DNA from: an uncultured Myxococcales bacterium
Lineage (GTDB): Bacteria > Myxococcota_A > Polyangia > Polyangiales > Polyangiaceae
DNA length: 33,716 bases
Direction: 5' to 3'
NCBI GenBank assembly: GCA_937902985.1
Contig: CALFNG010000056.1
Coordinates: forward strand, 1 to 33,716
Part shown: piece by piece, positions 22,670 through 30,092 of the stretch
Layout: every line of letters starts with the position of its first letter
How positions within the stretch are numbered: position 1 is the stretch's first letter
Made by a program: the position numbers and the translations under genes
The notes under the pieces: generated by a model
Database searches by the model: none
The model's input: only the letters and a program-made list of their open reading frames with translations
Told to the model about the DNA's origin: nothing

Positions 22670-23800
22670 GCGTTCGAGCCGAGCGCGCGACGAGAGCAGC
22701 CGGGAGACGATCGGCGCATAGAAGCCCCAGAAGAACGACTCGTCGCGCCCGCCGCCGCCGCAGCCGCCGGTAGCGCGCGCCTGCCGGTAACCGAGGAGCC
22801 ACGCGCGCTCCGGATTGCCCAGCTCCATGGCGTTGTCGACGAAGTCGCCGGCGAAGTAGTAGGCCTCGCCGCGCCTCGTGACGGCCGGGAATCGGAGCCG
22901 CAGCCCGTGCCCTTCGAGCTTCGCTTGACCGGCCGCGGTCGTGTGGACGACGTGCTCGTAGAGGACGTCGCTCCCCGCGGCGTCGAGGACGTCGATCCAG
23001 TACCAGAACTGGCCGCGCTCCGGAAACCCGAACTCGGCGCCCGTCGAGGTGCGGTCCTGCGTCAACACGTCGCCGTCGAGATCGACCTTCTCGCGCAAGA
23101 CGACGATGTCGCCGTCTTCGTGCACGAAGACGAGCCCGGCTCCCGTGAGATCGAACGGGGCGCCGTAAACCCGCTCGTATGTTGCGCCGACCCACCGCGG
23201 GACCTCGTTCGCGTCCTGCAGATCCGGCCAGTAGCGCGCGACCCATCGCGTCCACCGCACGCCGAAGAGCTGTTCGAGGCGCGACCGCGCGGCCGCGCTC
23301 GTCGGCGAGGCGAAGGTGTTGAACTCGGCGAGCACCATCCCGCCTTTCGCCGCGAAGGCCTCGATGGCGAAGGCCTCGGCGACCGACAGTCCGCCGTAGA
23401 TCTTGGGGCTGCGCTCGAGGGCCGCCTGCTCGCCGGGGTGGGTGTAGTCCCCAGTGTAGGCCCCGTAGGTATCGGCGACGACGAGCACGTCCGCGGTGGC
23501 CAGGTCCTCGGGGGTAAGGTCACGACCGGTCTTCGTCGCCGGATCGAAGCCAAGGTAGTCGCGCGCGGGATCGAGGAAGCCGCCGGTCTTCTGGTGGATC
23601 TTGAGCGCGTGCAGTAGCCACGCAATCGCCGCGTGCTCGCGGTAGTTCCGGAAGGGGACCGTCTTGTCGACCAGGACGACGCCGAGCGCGCGCGCGGGCG
23701 CGAACCACCACGCGACGTGCGGCGCGACCGCGACGGCGAGCGCGAGTCCGACGAGGGCGCCGATTCGGCCGATTCGAATAATGCGCGCGCTCGGTGGCAA
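22667..23800 (-). CDS. Membrane-anchored extracytoplasmic protein of unknown function, amidotransferase-like core
   Basis: The 377-aa product has one N-terminal span (about 14-33) and then an extracytoplasmic alpha/beta region. Segments such as ALGVVLVDKTVPFRNYREH, LATADVLVVADTYGAY and AFAAKGGMVLAEFNTFASPT look like the open alpha/beta fold of class I glutamine-amidotransferase-like (ThuA/PfpI-type) proteins, but no catalytic triad could be fixed. Later segments are Trp/Tyr-rich (GQFWYWIDVLD, GEAYYFAGDFVDNAMELGNP), suggesting carbohydrate contacts. A similar ARKGGVVAIFKPVGTPDEP stretch lies in the deacetylase encoded divergently, so the two proteins may share a fold. The only start is TTG at 23800. 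It lies between the barrel and deacetylase genes, so a role in the same exopolysaccharide system is likely but unproven. Confidence 0.72.
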   Translation of the reverse strand: MPPSARIIRIGRIGALVGLALAVAVAPHVAWWFAPARALGVVLVDKTVPFRNYREHAAIAWLLHALKIHQKTGGFLDPARDYLGFDPATKTGRDLTPEDLATADVLVVADTYGAYTGDYTHPGEQAALERSPKIYGGLSVAEAFAIEAFAAKGGMVLAEFNTFASPTSAAARSRLEQLFGVRWTRWVARYWPDLQDANEVPRWVGATYERVYGAPFDLTGAGLVFVHEDGDIVVLREKVDLDGDVLTQDRTSTGAEFGFPERGQFWYWIDVLDAAGSDVLYEHVVHTTAAGQAKLEGHGLRLRFPAVTRRGEAYYFAGDFVDNAMELGNPERAWLLGYRQARATGGCGGGGRDESFFWGFYAPIVSRLLSSRARLER

Positions 23801-23846
23801 GCGAAGGTGGCGTCATCCTATCTGCGAAGAGCGGCCGCCGGGTGTA

Positions 23847-23860
23847 GTCTCGTACGAGAC
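23847..23860. promoter_or_regulatory. 14-bp perfect palindrome immediately before the deacetylase start codon
   Basis: GTCTCGTACGAGAC is an exact 14-bp palindrome ending one base before the ATG at 23862, inside the 61-base divergent region with the TTG-started gene at 23800. It occupies the place of the ribosome-binding site. It could be an operator for a dimeric regulator acting on both genes, or a hairpin controlling translation. It is less GC-rich than the surroundings, so it is less easily explained by composition than the other palindromes here. Confidence 0.45.
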
Positions 23861-23861
23861 G

Positions 23862-26150
23862 ATGCCTCGGGCTTCCCAGCGACGGACGGCCGCGTTCGCC
23901 GCGTTCGCCGCGTTCCGTCTGCTCGGTCCCGTGTGCGTCCTCGCTGCCGGCGCCGCCGGATGTGCGCGCGACAGCCTGCGGTCGTCGCACGGGGAGTCTG
24001 CGGGTCACGGGATCGCGGCGACGCCGCCCTCGCCGCCAAGCGGCGTCACGACCGGCGCGGAGTCGTCGTCGTCGGCGACCGTCGTCCCCAACCCCGCCGC
24101 GCCGACCGCTCGCTTCGGCGGCCGCGAGATCGAGACGGCGTGCAACGGCCTCGACGACGACGGAGACGGCCTCGTCGACGCGCTGCTTCCCGTGGAACCC
24201 AACGCCTGCTCGACCGCGCTCAAGGGCGCGTGCTCGCGCGGGTTCGCGGCGTGCGAAGACGGCCGCCGCGTGTGCCTCGGACCGGCGCCGATGCCCGAGG
24301 TCTTCGACGGGGTCGACAACGACTGCAACGGCGTGATCGACGACGTGCCGGCCGCGGTCGTCCGGCCGCGCGCCCTCGTGCTGGCTCCGCGCTACGCCTG
24401 GCTCGACGCGGCGCCGGACATCGCCGACGTGACGTTCGCGCTCGGGCAGGCGGGCATCCCCTTCGACTCGCAAGCCCCCGGCACGGACTGGTCTTCGGCG
24501 CTGGCCACGCTCGGCCGGTATTCGCTCGCGGTCGTGCCGGGATACCTCGTCGGCGACGGCTTGAGCGCGCGCGCGCGGGAGGCGCTCGAGACCTTCGCGC
24601 GCAAGGGCGGCGTCGTCGCCATCTTCAAGCCGGTGGGAACGCCCGACGAGCCGCAAGCGTGGAAGCTCGCCGGGCTGCGCTCCTCGACGCGGAAACGCGA
24701 CGTGCTCGAGCTGCGCTTCGACGGAGCGCGCCCGCCGGCGGTCACCGACCTCGACAGCCCCGAGGAGCGGCGCGTGCCGGTCAACGAAGTGGTCGCGGCA
24801 GGGCAGGCCGTCGGCGTCGAGGTCTACGCCCTCGATCCCGATCCCGCCGAGAAGATGGACGTCGTCGCCCACGGCGTCTCTTCCGCCGAGTCGCGACCGG
24901 CCATCACCCGCAGAGCGCTCGGCAGCGGAGCGATCTACGCGTTCGGCCACGACCTCTCGACGTACGCCCGCCAGCGCTGCTACGTGAACTGCTTCGAGCC
25001 CGCCGGCGACCTGCTGCGGCTCGTGCTCGAAGGGATGTTCCGCGAGAGCGCCGCGGGGCACGTCGTCCTCAAGCACACCGTGCCCGGCGAGGCGTCTTCG
25101 ATGCTCATCGTCACGCACGACATCGACGCGCCCGACGCCGACAACGAAGGGCCGTGGGGCCCACCGGGAGCGCTTCAGGTGGCGGCGCTCGAGCTGGCGC
25201 GCGGCGTTCGCGCCACCTTCAACGTCACGACCGACTACGTCAGCGGCTACTACAACGAGGCGACGATGCGCCAGCTGTGCGCGCTCGGCCTCTGCCCCCT
25301 CGGCGCGCACTCGGTCACGCACACCGCGGGCTTCGCGGGCCTCCCGCTCGGGACGTGCACCGAGACGCGCGCGACGTACACCTCGGCGAAGTCGGTATGC
25401 GGCGAGATCCGCGTCTCTCGCGATCTCCTGCAGGCGCTCATGGGGCGGCCGCCGCGCGTCTGGCGCTCGCCGTACCTCGTGTTGCCTCCGCACCTCTTCG
25501 AAGAGCTGGCGAAGAACGGGTTCTCCTACGACTCGGGGTTCGGGGTCGGCGACTTGCCGTACAACCTTCCGATCGATCTCGAGACGGTGGGCTTTCACCA
25601 GGATCGCTACGAGCACGCTCCGATCGTCGAATTTCCCATCGCCCTCGAAGACGGGCGCGCCGAGAGGGTCGGCGACGCGACGAGCCGGGTCGAGCTCAGC
25701 GACTCGACCCGCGCGCGCTTCGAGACCCTGTGGGACTACACCGCGCTGCGGAACGTCCAGAACCGGAGCTACACGACCCTGCTCTTGCACCCGTCGCGAG
25801 GGCGAGACATGCCGCCCGAGAACCTGAGGCGCAAGCTCGAGATCCTCGACGCGTTCGAAGGCCGCGCCCTCGCGCTCGATCTCGTCGCGCGCCCGCTCGA
25901 AGAGGCCGGCGATTTCTGGCGCGCACGGCTCGGAGTGCAGCTCGACGCGACGTACGGCGCGACGGGCTACGCCGGGACCCTCGTCGTAGGCAAGCTGCCC
26001 GTGACCGGCCTCACCCTCGAGTTCGGCGACGCCGTCCGCGAGTTCACCTGCGCGGCCTGCGGTCGGGCGGCGCTCCACGGAAAGCGCGTGGTCCTCGCCG
26101 ACATGCTGCCGGCGGGCACCCGGGCGTCGTTCGTCGCCTCCGTCCGGTGA
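23862..26150 (+). CDS. Lipoprotein polysaccharide deacetylase (CE4-like) with MopE-type metal motif
   Basis: The 762-aa product starts with a lipoprotein signal (CVLAAGAAGC, C34). A Ser/Pro/Thr linker leads to a Cys-rich MopE-like putative metal-binding segment (CNGLDDDGDGLVD, then FDGVDNDCNGVIDD, about 94-161). Residues about 168-365 look like an amidotransferase-type alpha/beta domain without obvious catalytic residues. The CE4 deacetylase domain follows: motif 1 LIVTHDIDAPD (D420, D422), motif 2 GAHSVTHTAGF (H483, H487), motif 3 RVWRSPYLVLPP and a late LLLHPS. Such enzymes remove N- or O-acetyl groups from glycans; PgaB does this on periplasmic PNAG. The location beside the synthase and barrel genes fits a PgaB-like job, though PgaB's own hydrolase domain is absent. 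A peptidoglycan or O-acetyl substrate remains possible. Confidence 0.85.
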   Translation: MPRASQRRTAAFAAFAAFRLLGPVCVLAAGAAGCARDSLRSSHGESAGHGIAATPPSPPSGVTTGAESSSSATVVPNPAAPTARFGGREIETACNGLDDDGDGLVDALLPVEPNACSTALKGACSRGFAACEDGRRVCLGPAPMPEVFDGVDNDCNGVIDDVPAAVVRPRALVLAPRYAWLDAAPDIADVTFALGQAGIPFDSQAPGTDWSSALATLGRYSLAVVPGYLVGDGLSARAREALETFARKGGVVAIFKPVGTPDEPQAWKLAGLRSSTRKRDVLELRFDGARPPAVTDLDSPEERRVPVNEVVAAGQAVGVEVYALDPDPAEKMDVVAHGVSSAESRPAITRRALGSGAIYAFGHDLSTYARQRCYVNCFEPAGDLLRLVLEGMFRESAAGHVVLKHTVPGEASSMLIVTHDIDAPDADNEGPWGPPGALQVAALELARGVRATFNVTTDYVSGYYNEATMRQLCALGLCPLGAHSVTHTAGFAGLPLGTCTETRATYTSAKSVCGEIRVSRDLLQALMGRPPRVWRSPYLVLPPHLFEELAKNGFSYDSGFGVGDLPYNLPIDLETVGFHQDRYEHAPIVEFPIALEDGRAERVGDATSRVELSDSTRARFETLWDYTALRNVQNRSYTTLLLHPSRGRDMPPENLRRKLEILDAFEGRALALDLVARPLEEAGDFWRARLGVQLDATYGATGYAGTLVVGKLPVTGLTLEFGDAVREFTCAACGRAALHGKRVVLADMLPAGTRASFVASVR

Positions 26151-26196
26151 GGGGCCTCCGTGCGCGCCCGCGCTCGCCCTCCCTCTCGCTCTCGCC

Positions 26197-26820
26197 TTAG
26201 GACAGGAGGCGATACGAGACGGCACGCCTCTCGGCGCCCGTGAGGGGCCAGGCGTAGGCGTGGTCGCTTTCGAGCGTGGCGCGCGGGTGCGCTGGCGGTC
26301 CGTCCTTCGCGAGGAGCACCCAGACGACGCCGCCGGGCGCCGCGAGCGTCGTGGCGAGCTCGAGCCAGGCGGGAGGCGCCAGCGTGGCGCGCGAGATCGC
26401 GACGTCCCAGGCGCGCCGGCCCGTCAGCGCCTCGCCGCGGCCTCGCTCGATGGCCACGTCGGCGCGGTTCAGGGCTCCGACGACCGTACGGAGGAAGCTC
26501 GTTCGCTTCGCCAGCGGCTCGACGAGCGTCACGCGCAGGTCGTCGCGCAAGAGCGCCAGCGCGAGCCCCGGAGCGCCGGCGCCGGCGCCCACGTCAACGA
26601 CGCGCGCCCCCTCCGGAATGTGCGGCGCGAGCACGAGCGCGTCGGCCACCATCAGGTCGACGAGCTCGTCGTCGGTCCGCGCCGCGGTCAGGTCGATGCG
26701 CGCGTTCCACTCCTTGAGGCGTTCGAGCCAGACGCCGAGCGCGTCGCGCACCGGGTCGGTCAGGTCGGCGCCCAGCGCCGCCGCCGCGCGCGCGATCGAG
26801 GGTCCGAGCTTGGCGACCAT
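26197..26820 (-). CDS. rsmG: 16S rRNA (guanine527-N7) methyltransferase RsmG (GidB)
   Basis: The 207-aa product methylates G527 of 16S rRNA with S-adenosylmethionine. It shows the RsmG pattern: LKEWNARIDLTAAR (about 35-48), the SAM-binding VVDVGAGAGAPGLALALL, VTLVEPLAKRTSFLR and the family marker WDVAISRATLAPPAW. With the ATG at 26820 the protein has the usual family length. In-frame starts further upstream (ATG 26871, TTG 26892) would add 17-24 residues unlike the family and would overlap the divergent kinase start. It converges on the deacetylase gene across a 46-base pyrimidine-rich gap where no hairpin was seen. It is isolated here from mnmG/parAB, its frequent neighbours. Confidence 0.92.
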   Translation of the reverse strand: MVAKLGPSIARAAAALGADLTDPVRDALGVWLERLKEWNARIDLTAARTDDELVDLMVADALVLAPHIPEGARVVDVGAGAGAPGLALALLRDDLRVTLVEPLAKRTSFLRTVVGALNRADVAIERGRGEALTGRRAWDVAISRATLAPPAWLELATTLAAPGGVVWVLLAKDGPPAHPRATLESDHAYAWPLTGAERRAVSYRLLS

Positions 26821-26869
26821 CCAGCCGCAGTGGTACCTCTCCCGCCGGGCCGCCGCGAGCCCGAACACC

Positions 26870-27982
26870 ATGGCCGGACTCAGCCCCAACAAACCGCCCG
26901 CGCATGCGTCCGCGGAAGACCTCGATCTCGCGCCGCTCGACGCGCTCGTCGCGCGCGCGTTCGCCAGGGCGTCGCGGGTGGGCGCGTGGCAGCCGATGGC
27001 CGGCGGCGCCTCGACCCGGCGCTACGTTCGCGCCCATCTGTCGGGCGGCTCGGCCCCCTCGGTCGTGGGGATGTTCGTGCCCGACGGGGCGAAGCCCGAG
27101 GAGATCGCTCAATCAGGCGCGACGGCGGCGCGGTGGCCGTTCCTCGAGGTGCGCGACCTCCTCGCTTCGCGCGGCGTCGACGTGCCGGCGGTTCATGCCG
27201 AAGACACGGCCCGGGGCTGGGTGCTCCTCGAAGACCTCGGCGACGAGACGCTCGCCGTCTTCCTCGCGGCGCACCCCGAGCGCAAAGAAGAGCTCTACGT
27301 CGGCGCGGTCGGCGATCTGGCGCGCGCGCAGCAGGCGCTGTCGACGCTGCCGGCGGGCAGCGTCGTGGCGAAGCGCGCGTTCGACGAGGAGCTCGTTCAC
27401 TGGGAGATCCAGCACTTTCGCGAGTGGGCCCTCGACGCGCGGGGGACGACGCTGTCGCCCGAAGATCGTGCCATGTTTGACGGCATCGCGCAGCGCCTCG
27501 CCCGCCGCATCGCGGGCGGTCCGCGCGTCTTCGTGCACCGCGACTACCAGTCGCGCAACCTCATGGTGCGCCGCGCGCCGCCTGGCTCGGCCGGCGGGGT
27601 GTGGCGCTCGCTTGCGTGGATCGACTTCCAGGATGCCCTGCTCGGCCCGCGCGTCTACGACCTCGTGGCGCTCTTGAACGACAGCTACCAGACCTTCGAT
27701 CGCGCGTTCATCGAGGCCCGGCTCGACGAGTACGCGCGCGCAGCGGGCCTCGACGTGGCGTCGCGCGGCGAGCTCGGTCGCGACTTCGATCGCGTGACCG
27801 TGCAGCGCAAGCTCAAGGACGCGGGGCGCTTCGTCTTCATCGACCGCGTGAAGAAGAACCCGTCGTTCCTGAAGTTCGTCGAGCCGACGATCGCGAAGGT
27901 GCGCGCGAGCCTGGCCCGCCTGAGCGACGAAGAAGACATGAACGCGCTCTCCAACCTCCTCGCGCGCGTGCTCCGCGGATAA
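26870..27982 (+). CDS. amgK: AmgK-like sugar kinase (aminoglycoside phosphotransferase fold)
   Basis: The 370-aa cytoplasmic kinase has the APH fold: GGASTRRYVRAHL (substrate and ATP lobe), WVLLEDLGDETLAVFL (about 117-132), catalytic loop VHRDYQSRNLMV (D225, N230) and metal-binding AWIDFQDALLGPRVYDLVAL (D252). These match the AmgK family, which phosphorylates MurNAc/GlcNAc at the anomeric position in cell-wall recycling. The usual partner MurU nucleotidyltransferase is not adjacent. The stop codon is followed after 4 bases by the TTG of the GH35-like gene, so the two are very probably coupled. The start ATG lies in a CCATGG that also reads as an in-frame ATG for rsmG on the other strand. Kinase family is firm; the exact sugar is inferred. 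Confidence 0.85.
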   Translation: MAGLSPNKPPAHASAEDLDLAPLDALVARAFARASRVGAWQPMAGGASTRRYVRAHLSGGSAPSVVGMFVPDGAKPEEIAQSGATAARWPFLEVRDLLASRGVDVPAVHAEDTARGWVLLEDLGDETLAVFLAAHPERKEELYVGAVGDLARAQQALSTLPAGSVVAKRAFDEELVHWEIQHFREWALDARGTTLSPEDRAMFDGIAQRLARRIAGGPRVFVHRDYQSRNLMVRRAPPGSAGGVWRSLAWIDFQDALLGPRVYDLVALLNDSYQTFDRAFIEARLDEYARAAGLDVASRGELGRDFDRVTVQRKLKDAGRFVFIDRVKKNPSFLKFVEPTIAKVRASLARLSDEEDMNALSNLLARVLRG

Positions 27983-27986
27983 CGCA

Positions 27987-30071
27987 TTGCCGAGCCCCCG
28001 CGCCGCCCGCCCCGCCGACACGCCTGCCTCGCACGTGCGAGTCCGGCTCTCGCCCGACGGCCTCGATCTCGGCGGCGGCGAGGTGCTCCCGCTGTGGGCC
28101 GGCGCCATGCACTACTGGCATCACGTTCCGGCCGACTGGCGTCCGGGACTGCAGGCCATGCGCGACATGGGCCTGCGCCTCGTCGACATCTACGTGCCCT
28201 GGGGCGTCCATGAAACGGCGCCGGGCGCGTTCGACTTCGGCGCGCGAAACCCGTCCCTCGACGTGGCCGGGTTCCTCGCGATCGCGCACGAGATCGGGCT
28301 GCGCTGCGTCTTTCGGCCCGGTCCGCACATCAACGCCGAGCTCACCTACTTCGGGCTGCCCGAGCGCATCGTCTGGGACGCGAAGTGCCAGGCCCGGACG
28401 CCGGGGGGCCACCCGGTCATTCTGCCGATCGTCCCGGTGGCATTCCCGGTGCCGAGCTACGCGAGCGACGCGTTCATCGAAGAGACGGCGCGCTGGTACC
28501 GCGCGGTCGGTGAGCAGGTCTCCCATCTCCGCTGGCCCGAGGGGCCCATCGTGCTGGTGCAGGTCGACAACGAGGGCGCGCTCTACTTCCGCGACGGCCA
28601 GTACGATCAGGACTACCACCCGGACGCGGTGCAGGCGTTCCGCGAGTTCTTGCGCGAGAAGTACCACGACAGCGCGCACGACCTGCGCGCGGCCTGGGCC
28701 GACGAGTCGGTCGCCTTCGCGACCGCTCCGCCGCCGAAGCGGTTCGACGCGCGCGAGACGCGGCAGCTCGCGCGCCACGTCGACTGGGCCGAGTTCCACG
28801 AAGAGCTCCTCTCGACGGGCATGGAGCGAATGGCGGCCGCGCTCGTCGACGCGAAGCTCGACGGCGTCCCCACGACGCACAACCTGCCGCTCGGCGAGAG
28901 CGCGACGCCGCTCAACCCCGCCCGCATGACGGCGATCGATCTCATCGGCCTCGACTACTACCACCGCGCGAACCCCACCGAGCACTGGACCATCCTCAGG
29001 CGCACGACCGAGCTCGCGTGCCGTTGCGAGGGTCGCTCGCGGCCGGCGTTCGGCGCCGAAGTGGGCGCGGGCTTCCCGCCGTTCTTCGCTCCCCTCGACG
29101 AGCACGACTCGATGTACGCGCTCACGTGCGCGATGGCGTACGGCCTCCGCGGCTTCAACCTGTACATGGCGGTCGAGCGCGACCGCTGGATCGGCGCGCC
29201 CATCGATCCGCACGGCCGGCCCCGCCCGATGGCCGCCTCGTACGCGCGCTTGCTCGCGGCGCTCGACCGCACGGCGTTCCACACGCTCCGCCGTCGCGCG
29301 CCGGTTCGCCTGGTCGTGCCGCGCGCGCTCCGTCGCCTCGCGCGCGTGACGCACGCGTTCGGGCCGCTCACGCCCGCGCTCTTCCACGTCGCGGGGGCCG
29401 GCTGGCGCGAGAGCGTCCTCGAGCGCGACTTCGGTCTCGACGCGCCGCCGGTCATCGCCGCCGAGGCCTACCTGCGCGCGTTCGAGCGCGCCCTCCACGC
29501 GCGCGGCGTGCCCTTCGCCTACGCCGGCGGCGAGACCGTCGAGCACTCCACCGTCGGAGCCCGGTGGATCGTCTGCGCGAGCGCGGGCGGCCTCAAGCCG
29601 CACCTCGTCGACAGCCTGCTCGCGGTGCGGGAGCACGGCGTCATCGTGACGATGGGTCCGCGAGCGCCGGAGCTCGACGGCAACATGCGCCCCCTCGAGC
29701 GCCCGGTCGACGTCACCGGGATCGAGATCGAGCCGCTCGACGACCTCGCCCGCGCCGATGTCCTCGTCGCCCGCCGGATCGACGAGCTCTCCCTTCCCAC
29801 CTGGCCGACCGATCCCATCGACGCGCACGTGACGGTCCATGAAGATGCGTCCGGCGCGCCGCGCGTCGTCTTCGTGATGAACCCCACCGACCGCGATCTC
29901 GTCGTCCGCCTGTCGCTCGCGGGCATCTCCGTGCTCGTCGACGCGCTCGAGCCCGCGGGGGGACCGGGGGGGGGCCGGGGGGGATACCGCCCGCGCGTCG
30001 CCCGGGACCGGGGGGCGTTCGAGGTCACGGTTCCCGCGCGCACCGTCCGGATCATGACCGTCGAGAGCTGA
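27987..30071 (+). CDS. GH35-like beta-galactosidase family glycosidase
   Basis: The 694-aa product opens with a GH35-type barrel: LWAGAMHYWHHVPADWRPGL, MGLRLVDIYVPWGVHE and PGAFDFG (about 37-85), then CVFRPGPHINAE. The acid/base Glu is expected at E196 in VLVQVDNEGAL. A candidate nucleophile is E358 in PAFGAEVGAGFPPFF. A Rossmann-like middle part and a small beta-rich end (RVVFVMNPTDRDLVVRLSLA) follow, as in multidomain beta-galactosidases. No signal peptide is seen, so it is probably cytoplasmic. The start is TTG at 27987, 4 bases after the kinase stop; a GTG about 16 codons in is an alternative. Coupling with a sugar kinase suggests it releases a sugar that the kinase phosphorylates. A poly-G region near the 3' end is described separately. 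The substrate is unknown. Confidence 0.83.
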   Translation: MPSPRAARPADTPASHVRVRLSPDGLDLGGGEVLPLWAGAMHYWHHVPADWRPGLQAMRDMGLRLVDIYVPWGVHETAPGAFDFGARNPSLDVAGFLAIAHEIGLRCVFRPGPHINAELTYFGLPERIVWDAKCQARTPGGHPVILPIVPVAFPVPSYASDAFIEETARWYRAVGEQVSHLRWPEGPIVLVQVDNEGALYFRDGQYDQDYHPDAVQAFREFLREKYHDSAHDLRAAWADESVAFATAPPPKRFDARETRQLARHVDWAEFHEELLSTGMERMAAALVDAKLDGVPTTHNLPLGESATPLNPARMTAIDLIGLDYYHRANPTEHWTILRRTTELACRCEGRSRPAFGAEVGAGFPPFFAPLDEHDSMYALTCAMAYGLRGFNLYMAVERDRWIGAPIDPHGRPRPMAASYARLLAALDRTAFHTLRRRAPVRLVVPRALRRLARVTHAFGPLTPALFHVAGAGWRESVLERDFGLDAPPVIAAEAYLRAFERALHARGVPFAYAGGETVEHSTVGARWIVCASAGGLKPHLVDSLLAVREHGVIVTMGPRAPELDGNMRPLERPVDVTGIEIEPLDDLARADVLVARRIDELSLPTWPTDPIDAHVTVHEDASGAPRVVFVMNPTDRDLVVRLSLAGISVLVDALEPAGGPGGGRGGYRPRVARDRGAFEVTVPARTVRIMTVES
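29957..30015 (+). repeat. Clustered G tracts within the glycosidase gene (possible G-quadruplex)
   Basis: Runs of 6, 9 and 7 G separated by ACC and CC, then GGG and a further 6-G run, lie in the coding strand. They encode a Gly/Pro-rich stretch near the C terminus. Four runs of at least three G with short loops meet the usual G-quadruplex pattern. The 9-G run is a candidate for replication slippage that would shift the frame for only the last 30 or so residues. Confidence 0.6.
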
Positions 30072-30092
30072 CCTGAGGCCGACGGAGCCACC

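Noticed and set aside
23520-26225. 901-codon minus-strand frame opposite the deacetylase gene
   Set aside because: It has no recognisable domain, while the plus strand has a lipoprotein signal, MopE motif and CE4 motifs in order.
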